This document shows positions 10,039-30,152 of a stretch of 64,000 bases of DNA, piece by piece; position 1 is the first letter of the stretch; the number at the start of each line of letters is the position of its first letter. Position numbers and translations under genes: made by a program. A model generated the notes under the pieces. That model saw only the letters and a program-made list of their open reading frames with translations, was not told the origin of the DNA and made no database searches. This stretch comes from Theropithecus gelada (lineage: Eukaryota > Chordata > Mammalia > Primates > Cercopithecidae). Location of the stretch: NCBI RefSeq assembly GCF_003255815.1, contig NC_037668.1:19950801-20014800 (forward strand). Reading direction: 5' to 3'.

Positions 10039-10620
10039 AATTTAAAAGATCATTCTGGCTGTTCTGTGGAAAATGGATTGTAGGGATTTTTTTTTTTTCC
10101 TCCAAAAAATCATTCATTACAGGTGCCCATATTTGGAGTAGAGTGAGCAACCTCTTTTGACTTGCTCCCTGAGCATAGAATTCTGTCATTGACTCAACAA
10201 ATAATGTCCTGAGCACTTGGTCTTTGCAGGAATTGTAGAGGGCACTGGGGATGCAGAGATAAAGAAGACAATGGCTCCTGTGGGAACATGATTTGTGGTA
10301 CAGAGGAGAGGCTCCTAACGTGGCAGCTCCTACTCATTACTTTTGTTGTATTCTTGCTCCAGCCCTTAGGAGCACGCAGTGATGGATGAAGTGAAGCCAG
10401 ATCTCACTGACAGTAATACAGTGTGATGAACACAATAATAGGGATCAAGAAGGGGAAGGGCCTTGAAGGGCAATATTATTAATAGGATTAACTCCCAAAA
10501 AAGAATTCGAAAGTAAGAGTTTCTTAGGTGGAATGGGAGAACATTCTGAAAGAACTAGGTTCTAAAGTAGAAGGAGGTTGGGAAGAAAGGTCTAAAACAA
10601 AGAAAGAATGACTTAAGAAG

Positions 10621-10932
10621 GGGGCTGGTATGGTGGCTCACGCCTGTAATCCCAACACTGGGAGGCAGCTGAGGTGGGCAGATCACATGAGGGCAGGAGT
10701 TTGAGACCAGCCTGGCCAACATGGTGAAACCCCATCTCTACTAAAAATACAACAATTAGCCGGGTGTGGTGGCGGGGCACCTGTAGTCTCAGCTACTCGG
10801 GAGTCTGAGGCTCGAAAAACACTTGAACGCAGGAGGCGGACGTTGCAGCGAGCCAAGGAGCCAAGATGGTGCCACTGCACTCCAGCCTGGGTGACGGTGA
10901 GACTCTGACTCAAAAAAAAAAAAAAAAAAAAA
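10621..10932 (+). mobile_element. Alu (plus), older member of a back-to-back pair
   Basis: Diverged Alu starting 'ggctggtatggtggctcacg'. Its A-tail served as the target of the next Alu. Confidence 0.88.
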
Positions 10933-11229
10933 GGCCGGGCGCGGTGGCTCAAGCCTGTAATCCCAGCACTTTGGGAGGCCGAGACGGGCGGATCACGAGG
11001 TCAGGAGATCGAGACCATCCTGGCTAACACGGTGAAACCCCGTCTCTACTAAAAAATACGAAAAAACTAGCCGGGTGAGGTGGCCGGCGCCTGTAGTCCC
11101 AGCTACTCGGGAGGCTGAGGCAGGAGAATGGCGGGAACCCGGGAGGCGGAGCTTGCAGTGAGCCGAGATCGCGCCACTGCACTCCAGGCCGGGCGACAGA
11201 GCGAGACTCCGTCTCAAAAAAAAAAAAAG
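10933..11229 (+). mobile_element. AluYR-type Alu (plus)
   Basis: Carries the CTCAAGCC, GAGACGGGCGG and GGGTGAGGTGG states of the Old World monkey AluYR lineage. Inserted directly in the A-tail of the preceding Alu. Confidence 0.92.
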
Positions 11230-11654
11230 GGAAAGGGACAAGGAGGGAGCTCAGCATAGGCAAGAGTTGTAGAGGTGTTGATCATTGGTGCTATCGCCTG
11301 AGATCCCAGGGTAACCCTGATAGCCTGGTAGTATCAATGCTTCTGAAAGTCAGTTTAGCAATGAATATTAAAAACACGTTAAAACTTTAACCCAGCAATT
11401 ACACTTGGAAAGAAAAGGCATGTGCACAAATTTGCCTAAAAGGGAACGCTATGTACCTGTGAAAAATAGTTATCAAAAATACTTATTGGTATGAAGAGTT
11501 GTTTGAGAAATAGTAAATGAAAAAAGATTAGACTGAAGTGAGCTGAAGATTTAAAAAATTTTAAAAAGAAAGGTGGTTACAAAGCTATATTACAGTGTGC
11601 TCCATTAACAAAAATATGTGATTTAGTTATGTACCCATCAGAAATGCATATATA

Positions 11655-12032
11655 GTCATGTGTCAGTTAATGATGGGATACATTCTGAGAAATGTGTCTC
11701 GGTGGCTTTTTGTTGTGTAAGTGTCATAGAGTGCACTTACACAAACCTAGATGGTGTAGCCTACTACACACCTAGCCTATAGGGTCTAACGGCTCCTAGG
11801 CTACAAACCTGTATTGCATGTTATACTCTACTGAATACAGTCACTGCATCCCCCGTGCCTACTAGAATTCCTGCAATTACTATAGGCAGTTGAAACACAA
11901 TAATATGTATTCTTGTATCTATCTAAACACAGGAAAGGTACAGCAAAAATACAGTGTTATAATTTTATGGGGGCCACCTTTGTATATTGCAATCTGTTGT
12001 TGACTGAGAAGTCATTACATGGTACATGACTA
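11655..12032 (+). mobile_element. Tc/mariner-type DNA transposon fossil (Kanga1-like)
   Basis: Begins 'agtcatgtgtcagttaatga', contains 'acacaaacctagatggtgta' and 'ctcctaggctacaaacctgt', and ends with the inverted complement 'cattacatggtacatgact'. The same family occurs at about 45377-46556. The family name is tentative. Confidence 0.65.
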
Positions 12033-12660
12033 TATTTGTATATCAAAAGTATGAAAAAGAGTGTTCACAGCAGTATTATTTTTCAATAGCCCAAATAGGA
12101 AACAACCAAAATATCCATCAGTGGCGAAATTGATAAATGATAGTATATTCATACAATGGAATAGTCCACAGCAATGAAGGTGAATGAACTACAACTATAT
12201 TCAGCAGTGTTCACGATTCTCACTGGCATGTTTTTTTAAAAAAAACAGACACAGACCGGGCACGGTAGCTCACACCTGTAATCCCAGCACTTTGGAAGGC
12301 CAAGGCAGGTGGATCATCTGAGGTCAGTAGTTTGAGACCAATCTGACCAACATGGTGAAACTCTGTCTCTACTAAAAATACAAAAAATTAGCCGGGTGTG
12401 GTGGCCCATACCTGTAATCCCAGCTACTCAGGAGGCTGAGGCAGGAGAATTGCTTGAACCCAGGAGGTAGAGGTTGCAGTGAGCCCAGATCACGCCATTG
12501 CACTCCAGCCTGGGCAACAAAAGCAAAACGCCAAAAAAAAAAAAAAAAATACACAAAAGATTATGATTCCATTTATAAAAAGTTCCGCAGGCAACGTTGA
12601 TCTCTGCTATTAGAAGACAGGACAGTAGTTATTTATTTTACCTTCAGTCATTTTTTAAAA
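12033..12660 (-). mobile_element. L1 3'-end fragment (minus), split by an Alu
   Basis: 'cagcagtattatttttcaat', 'aatatccatcagtgg' and 'gattccatttataaaaag' are L1 3'-region segments in reverse order. They are interrupted by the Alu at 12253-12549. Confidence 0.65.
12253..12549 (+). mobile_element. AluS-type Alu (plus)
   Basis: Starts 'accgggcacggtagctcaca' and ends in an A-tail. Nested in an L1 fragment. Confidence 0.88.
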
Positions 12661-12780
12661 ATTGTGGTAAAATACACATAAAATCTGCTACTTTAAGTAT
12701 TTTAAAGTGTACAGCTCAGTGGCATTCAGTGCATTCACAAATTGTATAACCATTACCACTGTCTAGTTCCAGGTAAGTAG
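12660..12780 (+). mobile_element. L1 3'-region fragment (plus)
   Basis: 'attgtggtaaaatacacata' followed by 'gtgtacagctcagtggcatt' is typical of L1M 3' sequence. Confidence 0.6.
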
Positions 12781-12817
12781 TCACCACTCCCCATTCCTCC
12801 CTCCTCCCAAAATGTTA

Positions 12818-13122
12818 GTTTTTTTTTTTTTTTTTTTTTTGAGATGGAGTCTTGCTCTGTCGCCGAGGCTGGAGTGCAGTGGTGCGATCTTGGCTCACTG
12901 CAAGCTCTGCCTCCCGGGTTAACGCCGTTCTCCTGCCTCAGCCTCCTGAGTAGCTGGGACTACAGGCGCCCGCCACCACGCGCAACTAATTTTTTTGTAT
13001 TTTTAGTAGAGATGGGGTTTCACTGTGTTTGCCAGGATGGTCTCGATCTCCTGACCTTGTGATCCACTGGCTTCGGCCTCGCAAAGTGCTGAGATTACAG
13101 GCGTGAGCCACTGCGCCGGCCC
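12818..13122 (-). mobile_element. AluY (minus)
   Basis: Poly-T, 'gagatggagtcttgctctgt' and the body through 'gtgagccactgcgccggcc'. Confidence 0.92.
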
Positions 13123-13330
13123 CAAGGTGTTACTTTTGAAGAAGAGAGAATAACTACTGGAAGGGTCATCATGGGGACTTCTGGATATTAGTTATGTGTG
13201 TTCCTTAAAAAAAAAAAATCTAAATGGTGGCTATATGGCTGTGTTTATGTTGTGAAAAATTAGCTATACACTTGTATATACTTTGCTGTATGAATGTTAT
13301 ATCTAAGTACATATAGATAAATTTGGAGGG

Positions 13331-13346
13331 GTGTGTGTGTGTGTGA
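13331..13346. repeat. (GT)n microsatellite
   Basis: Short run of about eight GT units. Confidence 0.75.
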
Positions 13347-13490
13347 AATATTGCTAACACTGATTTTTTTCCTGGGAGGTAGGAGTATGAATCCATTTTG
13401 TACTTACTATGTTTTGCTAACTTGTTTTCCAATTGGTATTCATGAATACATGTATTACTTTTGTAATAAAAATTTTAAAATTTAAAACAT

Positions 13491-13783
13491 CTTTTTTTTT
13501 TTTTTTGAGACAGAGTTTCATTCTGTTGCCCAGGCTGGGAGTGCAGTGGTGCAGTCTTGGCTCACTGCAACCTTTGCCTCCCGGGTTCAAGCATTTCTTC
13601 CTGCCTCAGCCTCCCGAGTATCTGGGATTACAGGCGTGTGCCACCACACCAGGCTAATTTTTGTATTTTTCAGTAGAGGTTTCACAATGTTGGCCAGGCT
13701 GGTCTTGAATTTTTGATCTCAGGTGATCCGCCTCGGCCCCCTAAGTGCCAAGATTACAGGCGTGAGCTACCACACTCAGTCTA
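13491..13783 (-). mobile_element. AluS-type Alu (minus)
   Basis: Poly-T and 'gagacagagtttcattctgt' through 'gtgagctaccacactcag'. Confidence 0.9.
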
Positions 13784-13836
13784 AAACACCTTAAATAAAG
13801 GACAATAACATTGATTTTAAGCCTTTTTTTTCCGCC

Positions 13837-14131
13837 TTTTTTTTTTTTGAGACAGGGTCTGGCTCTGTTGCCCAGGCTGGATTCAGGGACACAATCTCGG
13901 CTCACTGCAATCACGTCCACCTCCAGGGCTCACAATATCCTCCCTCCTCAGCCTCCCAAGTGGCTGGGACTACAGGCACATGCCACCACACCTGGCTAAT
14001 TGTTTTAATTTTTTTGTAGAAACAGGGTTTCACCAAGTTGCTCATGCTGATCTTGAACTCTTGAGCTCAGTCCATCCACCTGCCTCGGCCTCCCAAAGTG
14101 CTGGGATTACAGGCGTGAGCCACCGCTTTCC
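13837..14131 (-). mobile_element. AluJ-type Alu (minus)
   Basis: 'gagacagggtctggctctgt' through 'gtgagccaccgctttcca'. The 'gtagaaacagggtttcacca' body and divergence suggest an old subfamily. Confidence 0.9.
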
Positions 14132-15249
14132 ACCAATTTTAAGCCTTTCAAGAGAAAACATTCCTTATCATCAGAGACAATGGGAGTGTCTCACCAAAAC
14201 TTTGCCCAATTACTATTTAGCCTCAGGATTGATACTTCTACGTCTGTTCATCACCCTCTGTGGTTCTGGACCTGTCCACTCTTCCTGGCTGCCTTTCTTC
14301 TTGGTGGGTATGGAACGAGTATGTGTGGGAGAGATGAGGAAGGAGGGTGTTTCAGCCCTGCTTAGACACGGAGTGGTTGTGCTCAGAAGACTCACTCCTT
14401 GCCAGGCTGGAAGTAAACTTGAAGCAAAAGCTGGGGGATTTGAGAAGAGAAGGTAGACTGGCCTGGAAGTTGCATCAGGAAAAGCCAGAGGCTTTAAGCA
14501 AGCAAATAACCCCCCAGTTTCTCATCCCATAAACAAGCAACCATTACAGAAAGAGATTTTTGTAAGAGAAGACTTTCACAGCCTTCCTCAATCATTCTGC
14601 ATCCACCAAAACTCCCTGTATCTCTTAGGAGTTTGGAATACCTTTAAGTCATCCTTGTCTTAATGACTTTCTCACCTTTCAAATCTCAATTTTCATCTTC
14701 ATCCCTTCTAGGTTCTTAGACACTATTAACCTCTTCTTCCTCTGTGCTTCCATAGCACTTTCTTTATATGTCTGTTAGAACAGCCACCACATTCTATAAT
14801 AATTTGCTGCCAAACTGTGATCTCCTTAATAGCTGGGACTAAGTCTTTTTGATCACTGCGTCCTCAACACATATGGTCCACAACACACATGTGGTTTCCT
14901 GGCAAACCACATATACCTAACAAATGTTGATCTAAATTGTTGAAGGAAGATCGTCTTCCCACCCTCTAACTTTTCCTTAAGTAGAGAGACTACACACACA
15001 TTCCTTCCCTTTTCCTTAAGGTTTTTCTTCAGTCCTTTTCTTTGTTCCAAGATTTCTTTAATTCTTAAGAGATTATTGTGCGTTTACACATGCGCGTGTC
15101 CCAGAGCAAGTGGTGCAGATTTATGCCCATTTCCATGTGCATCATCGGGTCTGTAGTCCTCCTCCTTCAGTCCTCTTCTAGAACTTTTCTGCTGCTTCCC
15201 TTAATTCCACGACCTGGGGACATGGTAAATACATTGTTTTTAGCTGAGC

Positions 15250-15562
15250 TTTTATTTATTTGTTTGTTTAGTTTTTGAAATGGGGTCTTGCTTCATTGCC
15301 GAGGCTGGAGTGCAGTGGTGCCATCACACCCCAACCTGCAGCCCCGACCTCCCTGGCTTAAGAGATCTTCCTACCTCAGCTTCTCGAGTAGCTGGGACTA
15401 TAGGCACACACCATCATGCCCGACTAATTTTTAAACTTTTTGTACACACGTGATCCCATTATGTTGCCCAGGCTGGTTTCAAATGCCTGTGCTCAAGTGA
15501 TCCTTCTGCCTCAGCCTTAGAAAATGCTGAGATTATGGGCTTGTGTCACCTCTCCTGGCCCC
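15250..15562 (-). mobile_element. AluJ-type Alu (minus)
   Basis: 'gaaatggggtcttgcttcat' through 'gggcttgtgtcacctctcct'. Strongly diverged. Confidence 0.85.
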
Positions 15563-17000
15563 TAGCTGAGCTTTTAGAAAGGAATTTTCCCTACACATTA
15601 AAAAGTGTCAGTCCAGTACTAGCCCTTTTCCTTACCTGTTGAGCCCTTAGGGACTGTGTTGATTCATAATCTAGAGAGGCAGCCACTGCCTCAGGTGGAT
15701 TCATTTATTCATTGGACATGCTCTGGAAACATGTAACAAGGTGTCTGATCTAGTCCTTGGTCAAGCGCAGCTTCCTTGAGGAATTGACATTCCTGCCAAA
15801 TGCTCAACGTTAAGTAGAAGGTGATTAGGGGGAACATGGGTTATAAAAGAGCCAAAGAGAGCTATGCATTTAAGTCCCTGAAGTGTGGGGGATGGCACAG
15901 ATAAAATGTTCAAGGATCCTGAAGACCTTGCCAATAGTTGGAATGTGGAGCTGCGGGTGGAGTGACCCAGATGAGGTTGAAGTAAGCAGGGACAGAACAG
16001 GACAGAGCCTTGCTGTGTGATAAGTCTGCGTTAGGAATATTTTGGTTGAAAGTGACAACAAACCCACTGAAGGAAAAAGAGGGGCTAAGAGTTCAGGATT
16101 CTCATCCTTGGTCTCCTTTGTGTTAGCTTCTCTCTTGGTCAGGCCTCTGTGAGTGGTCTCTGATCTCCCTAGTCACACAGAAGCCAACAGCTAGAGTCAA
16201 GAGAAGGGGGTGAGGAAGGCCGATGAATAGGGGCTATTCATCTTTCCACTCTTACCCTCAAGGCTACCTTCTTTGCAGGCAAGTCTAGACCTCCTCAGGT
16301 AGACCCTCAGTGGGTGGGCAGGAAGCTTAGCCTTTTAGGGACTTCAGGGAAGTAGAGAAGGGGACAAGTGAGGGGATGCTGTTCCAAGACTCCAAAGCCG
16401 TTTGCTTTCTTAAAAATAGCAAACCCACAGCCCCCTATCTCTTTAAGGGCCTAAACGCATTTTCTCTGCTGTATCCTCAGCCTACCTGGGGAGCAGGATC
16501 ATTTGGGTTTGGTAAGAGAAAAAAGGAGGCTGAAAACTCCTCCTGTCTCCCGACCCTCGTTCTGGCCCTCTGGCCCTCAGTACTAAGCAGGCCCTGACCC
16601 ACTCGTCTTACTCCTGCTGCTGCTTCCCGGCGGGTCTCGCGTCCCTTCTCCGACCACGCTCCAGGTCCTGCCCCAACTTTAGGACTTCAGAACTCCTCCA
16701 CCGTGCCGGACAGCCCTTCTTCTACCTCACCCACACCCTACCCGGGCAGAACCAATCGAAGACTATCCCACCCAGGGACCCCCCTTTTTTTTTCTGGGAA
16801 CCAGCGTTTCCGCCTCCGGGGCGCAGACTCCTCCCCCTCACCGTCCCAATTGTATTCCCTGGAAGAGCAGCCGGAAAAGCCTCCGCCTGCTCAGACCGGG
16901 ATAGGCGAGAAGCTGGTTTCTCCTCGCAGCCGGCTCCCTGAGCCTCAGGAACCACCGCGGCGCCCGGCACCACCTGGGCCCAGCTCCAGGCGGGCGCGGC

Positions 17001-17021
17001 TTCAGCACCACGGACAGCGCC
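17001..17021 (+). promoter_or_regulatory. RE1/NRSE silencer (REST-binding site)
   Basis: Consists of ttcagcacca, then cggacagcgc, then c, a match to the 21-bp RE1 consensus including both half-sites. REST at such sites silences neuronal genes in non-neuronal cells; the rodent and human beta-2 promoters are known to carry an NRSE. It lies 71 bp upstream of the ATG. Confidence 0.93.
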
Positions 17022-17091
17022 CCGCCCGCGGCCCTCCCTCCGGCGGCGCGCTCCAGCCGGTGTAGGCGAGGTAGCGAGCTATGCCCGCGGC

Positions 17092-25039
<7,948 letters not shown>

Positions 25040-26589
25040 GGCCCTTCCTCTTCTCCATGCTCCTTCACCCCACCACCCTCTGCTGCACAGTAGTGTTGGG
25101 TGGAGGACGGACGAGTGAGCTATCAAGAAGAGGGGTGCCGCCCCTACAGATCTATCCTTTTGCTTCATCTGGAGCCCCTCCTCCCTCACACCTCCATCCA
25201 CACACAGCAGCTCCAACCTGGAGGCTGGACCAGCTGCTTTCTGTTTTGGCTGCTCTCCTCCTCTTGTACCAGCCCAGGCAATAGTGTTGATGAGGGAGCA
25301 AGGCTGCTGAGAAGTGGAAGACAGGGATAGCAGAGCCATCTACCTTGAGGAGAGAGTGATGGGCAAGGGGCCAGGAAGGGGACAGGATCGTCTGCTGCCT
25401 CCAAGTCATGGGAGAAGAGGAGTATAGGACAAGGGGTGGAAGGGCAGGAGCTCAGACCGCACCAGGCTGGCCTGACACAATGGTAGCTCTGAAGGGAGGG
25501 GAAGAGGAGAGAGGCCTGGGTGTGACCTGAAACCTGCCACTACTTGAGTGGACAGCAGCTGGACTGGGTGGGCCCCATAGTGGTCAGCTGTTCCTGCCCA
25601 GTAGGTTTAGCCTGGCCCCACTGTCACAGACCCCTGGGGGAGGCTTCCAGATCAGTCCCACAGCCCCTTGCTTCTAAGGGGTCCAGATACCTGCCCCAGA
25701 TCCTCTTTCCCCACTGAAGAATTCTGCGCCCTCTGGACTTCCCTCTCCTTCCTTCCTTTTTCAGGCTCAAGGTGTGGTGGGCAAGGCTGAGTATTAGGGG
25801 AGCTTCTAAGTTCTGAATCTTTGGGTGACCTGCTTGGAGTCTCAGGTCCAAATACTTGAACTCTGTGAGAAGTCTAAGTTCATGGGCTTTTGGAACTGGA
25901 AGAACTTTGTACAGCCATGGATTCCAACATGAGCCATGTTGCAGATGAAGAAACTGACCCACACGGTGATTCAAGCCCAGGTGGGTCTCTGACTCTTCCT
26001 CCCTGCCCTGAGATCCATCTGTCGAGTGCCCTGTTTTTTCCCCACTTTGAACTGACTGGTTACTCGAAGGAAGTGAACTAAGGATGTTAGCTTTAAGCCA
26101 GCCCAGCCTCTTTGCCCACAGCAGAACTGAGGTGAATAGCTGGAACTCTGCTACATCCGTGCTGCTCCAGTCTGTTCTGCTCGTGGCTCCATCCTTCTGG
26201 CTGTTACTCTTCCTCTTCCCCCTCCCAACCAAACCTGAGCAGCTTTGAAGCAGGACTCGGGAAGGACAGGGCTGCTGCTGCCAGTGACACCTCAGAAAGC
26301 ATAGCCTTGGCTTCCTGTCCCTGGAAGCTATACCCTGACTCTGCTCCCAGAGGCCGGCTGGAGGCCACCTGGCTGGGTAGCCCAGGGAACAGACCTCTTA
26401 AGGGATCTCCTGCTTGCTTGTGTTCCCAGCCTGGGCTCAATGCTGGGCCAGCAGATGGTGGGTTACAGAGGGGTCAGCCTGCCAAATGCACCTGAGGGAC
26501 CTGACCTAAGTCATTTTGTCCCTAGAGCCCAGCTGGGACTCCTGCTTCTCTAGGCAGGGCAGAGGAGGGAGGAGACACAGCACAGGAAT

Positions 26590-26817
26590 AGAGCATGGGG
26601 CAGTGACCCCAGAGTCTGGATTCAAGTCCCAGCCCTGCTAATAACTCATGTGAGCCAGCTCGAGCAAGTCCCTTCACCTTGCTAGAGCTCAGCTTCCTGG
26701 CCTATAAAATGTGGGTGGTAATGCCCTCTTCCTGGGGTTGCTGTGAGGATGAGGCAGTGCTTGTGAAAAAGCCTAGTGCTGTACCTGGCACAGAGTAGAT
26801 GCTTCATGAATGTTGAG
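26590..26817 (+). mobile_element. MIR element (plus)
   Basis: 'gtctggattcaagtcccagc', 'gctgtgaggatgaggcagtg' and 'tacctggcacagagtagatg' in MIR order. It falls within the presumed CHRNB2 3' UTR. Confidence 0.8.
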
Positions 26818-27075
26818 TCCGAGAGGCAACTGGAGCTGGTGAGAATGGGGTCCCGACTGTCATGCCAGCCTCCCTCCCAGGCCCACTCTTCCCCCATCTC
26901 TTCCCTGAGGAAACCAAGTCTCCCTTATCAGGAAGAGCTGGGGGAGCTGGGAGGAACATTACAGGAACACCAGAGGGAGTCTAGCAGGTGGGCGGGCTTC
27001 TCTCTGGAGCCCCCTCAGCAGTTTCATTCCATTCCTGGGCTGAACCCTTGCTCTGCCCCTACCTCCCTTCTGGGG

Positions 27076-27190
27076 CAGGTGTGTGCTCAGGGACTCTGGG
27101 CTCTAGTCCTGGACTGGCTGTGCAGCGCCTCCTGACACAGGTGAGTGCTCAGGGCCCTCAGGCTCCAGTCCTCTACTGGCTGTGGAAGCA
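27076..27190. repeat. 62-bp imperfect tandem duplication
   Basis: 'caggtgtgtgctcaggg...ctggactggctgtg' at 27076 recurs as 'caggtgagtgctcaggg...ctctactggctgtg' at 27138, period 62. Confidence 0.8.
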
Positions 27191-28474
27191 CATCACTGGG
27201 ACAGGAAGCCAGGGGCTGCAGGAGACAGGCCTCAGCACATCTCCTCGTCTGTCAGGAGGGGCTCACGGACACCTTTTCTTGGTAGCAAGGAGAGTGTCTC
27301 TGCACTATGGAAACTTCCCCTCTTCTAGAGCAGATTGGGAGCTGCCTGTATTATGCCTGAACGCTCCTCAAACTCATGGTCCTGGGGAAGGCGTCTTGGA
27401 ACCAGAAGCAGCAACAAGACAGGAGCCTCCCTCTGAAGGGTAGGATGCCCGCCTGAGGCCCTCCCTCTTGGCTCTCCCAGGGCCTGGGCTAGCCGGAGGC
27501 CCCAGCAGCTGCTGCTGTGGCCGTGCTTACTTTTAATATTTCCCATATGTAGCTGTTGTCCAAGTTAAGTCACCAAATGGTGCTAGAGGGGATGTCAGAG
27601 AGCAGCTTATCCAGCTCCTCTCCATGACCCGGTTAACACACAAGGAAACAGAGGCCTAGAGGTTGTCTACTGTTTGACCTCTTATAAGAGCCAGCCGTGC
27701 TGCATCTACAAAATGAAGAAGGCAGAGCTAGCTGAGGTCTTCAGCAAGGAAGAAAGGGGTCAGTGTATATGAGAGGGTTACCTGGGCAGTGTCATTCTCT
27801 CCATCTCTGTATGCAGCCCTTTGGGGACCATCACAATAAGGAAGAGGTGAGGGCAGAGGTGGAGGCTCCACTGCCCAGGCAGGGTGTTACCATGTGGTGG
27901 GACGGAGTGTGAACCCTCAAGTGCACTGGGAAGCTTTGGGGAACCACAGTCTCTTCCACTCTTGGATCCTGTGTCCTCTTCTCTTGATGTCAGGGAAGCC
28001 CCTATGCCTCCTTCCCGTGGTGGGGCTATCTCTGCAGAGATTCAGGTGCCCAAGCTGGGCAAGGACTGGAGGAAGCTCCAGATCCGGAGGAGGCAGAGAC
28101 TGGATGGAGACCTGGAGCAAGGGTTTGGGAGGGGAAGTGAGGAAACAGGTTGAGATGATCTCCATCAGAGCTGGCAAGGCCGCAGGTGATCTGAGAACTA
28201 TTTTTGTCTAAAAAGAAGGCGCGCACAGGCTCTCTGCTTTTGACAGGTGGCGTTGCAGTGGGAGGAAGGCAGCTTCCTGGCAGTGAGGTAGAAATACTGT
28301 AACAGCTGGTACCAAGTTACTGAAAATTTAAAAGCAAACAAGACACAGCAGCCCCCAGGTGGTGTGTTCTGCCGAGGAAGGCTATGGCAGAGGAAGAGCA
28401 AGACCATTTCCCCCTCAGGGAGGGCTCTTTGGGTGGTTTGAAGACCCCGGGCTGTTTGTATCCCAGTATTAGCT

Positions 28475-28680
28475 CCCGTTACTAAGGGTCTGCTCTGCGC
28501 CAGGTCCTCAGCGTGTGCTGTCTTTATTCCTCACAATCCTGTGGGAAGGGGCCTCCACCTACATAACAGAAATGCGGCTCAGAGAGACCAAGTGACAGCT
28601 AGTGAGTAGTGCTGGGCCTGAACCCCAAGTGCCAGGCCTGAACCCCAAAGTTCATACTCTTGCTGTAGCCGCTGAGGCAG
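28475..28680 (-). mobile_element. MIR element (minus)
   Basis: 'gtctgctctgcgccaggtcc', 'ttattcctcacaatcctgtg' and 'gctcagagagaccaagtg' match reverse-complement MIR. A 20-bp unit (gcctgaaccccaa) is duplicated at 28616-28648. Confidence 0.75.
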
Positions 28681-29869
28681 GCAGAAGAGCTCCTCGGGAG
28701 GAAAGTGAGGGGCATTCAGGGCCTTCTCTGAATCACTCTCCAAGCCAGAGTAGACCCCCGGTTCCAGTTGTCCTCCTCTGTTTCTGGGCAGAGTCAGGCA
28801 GGTGTCATAGCATCCCTCCCGGCCCAACCAGTGCTGGCCAGACTCCCATTCACCGACCTTGACTAGACAGAGAACAGCCACCTTTTAGTATTCATCCCAA
28901 CAGGTCGAGATGGTCAGTGTGATGGCCACGCGGTTCCTAAGGGACCATAGGTCTAGGAATTATTAGGACACTCACTCAGCCACCCTCGATGCCCCCATCT
29001 GCCCCACACTGCCATTCATCTCCCCCATCTGCACTCCTGGAGTATTGGCACTGGTCTAGCCCACTCCAGGTCAGACTCATTAGGAACTCAAGATTCTCGT
29101 AAAGAAAGTTGTTTCCAAATTTGTCTTGTCACTCTATTTGGGGGTTGGGAGAGAGCCCGCGGGGGCCAGTGTTGGCCAATACAGGAAAAAGGGAGAATGC
29201 TAGAGAAACTGGACTCATGAGAGGTTAAATACATCACAAGAATCCAAAGAAAAGGTGAGTGGTGACAGTCTGCTGAATCACTGTGATTTGTTGCTTTACA
29301 AATTCACTCATCAGATGTAAAAGAAATGGCCAAACGACTGGGCCTGGAGTAGGCAGAGTCCAGAAAAGGCCTCCGGGAGTCCTTTGTAAAGGACTGGATG
29401 GAGGCGAGGACCACTCTCCTGGAGGTAGGGATGGCTGGGGTTTCCTCTCACAGTCCCTGTGCTCTGGGAAGTTAAGGCTGCAGGTTGCGTAAGACCAGAC
29501 CTGCAGACCTGGGCCTACATCCTGGAAACAGTATGAAATTGTGAGTCCCCTCAATGAAATGCAGGGTGGACAGCAACTGAAATGAGCTGAAGAAACTCCC
29601 TCTTGCGCTCCCACAGGGCAGCCCTACTTCCCAGCCCACTCAGGGAGCGCTGTGGGAGGACAGTGTTGTTCCCTCTGGAGACAAAGCGGCTGGGCACTTG
29701 CCTCAGGCTTTAAGGAAACTGTCCACTTTCTAAAAGACCTGGCACTACATTTCCCTCCATGTGGAACAGGAGCAGTCTGAGAACAGAGAGGACAGAGGCA
29801 CTCGAGGTTCCTGGTACATCATAGCAGGCAGAGACAACGGCCTTCACTGTCCTTCAATTTAAAACTGTT

Positions 29870-30152
29870 GGCCAGGTGCGGTGGCTCACGCCTGTAATCC
29901 CAGCACTTTGGGAGGCTGAGGCAGGTGGATTACCTGAGGTCAGGAGTTTGAGACTGGCCTGGCCAACATGGTATACAAAACATTAGCTGTGTGTGGTGGC
30001 GGCACATGCCTGTAATCCCAGCTACTTGGGAGGCTGAGGCAGAATTGCTTTAACCCAGGCAGAGGTTGCAGTGAGCCAAGATCACACCATTGCACTCCAG
30101 CCTGGGCAATGAAAGCGAAACTTCGTCTTAAAACAAAACAAAACAAAAAACC
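29870..30152 (+). mobile_element. AluS-type Alu (plus)
   Basis: 'ggccaggtgcggtggctcac' to (AAAAC)n tail, with a short internal deletion near 29970. Confidence 0.88.

Larger units (their letters stand above)
8050..16600. other. UBE2Q1-CHRNB2 intergenic region
   Basis: No splice-supported exon or RNA gene recognised. It is dominated by ten Alus plus MIR, a Tc/mariner-type fossil and L1 debris. 14150-15240 and 15565-16600 look like unique sequence with no feature I can support. The two promoters at its ends face away from each other. Confidence 0.7.
25040..29100 (+). other. Probable CHRNB2 3' UTR (end not determined)
   Basis: Follows the TGA. The human transcript has a long 3' UTR of several kb as I recall. 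No clear AATAAA was found, so the end is approximate. It contains MIRs (26590-26817 plus, 28475-28680 minus) and a 62-bp tandem duplication at about 27076-27190, but no Alu and no further gene. Confidence 0.5.

Noticed and set aside
12844..13062. Numerous 60-120 aa frames with peptides like QAGVQW or LSLPSSWDYR
   Set aside because: Typical translations of minus-strand Alus, repeated throughout the window.
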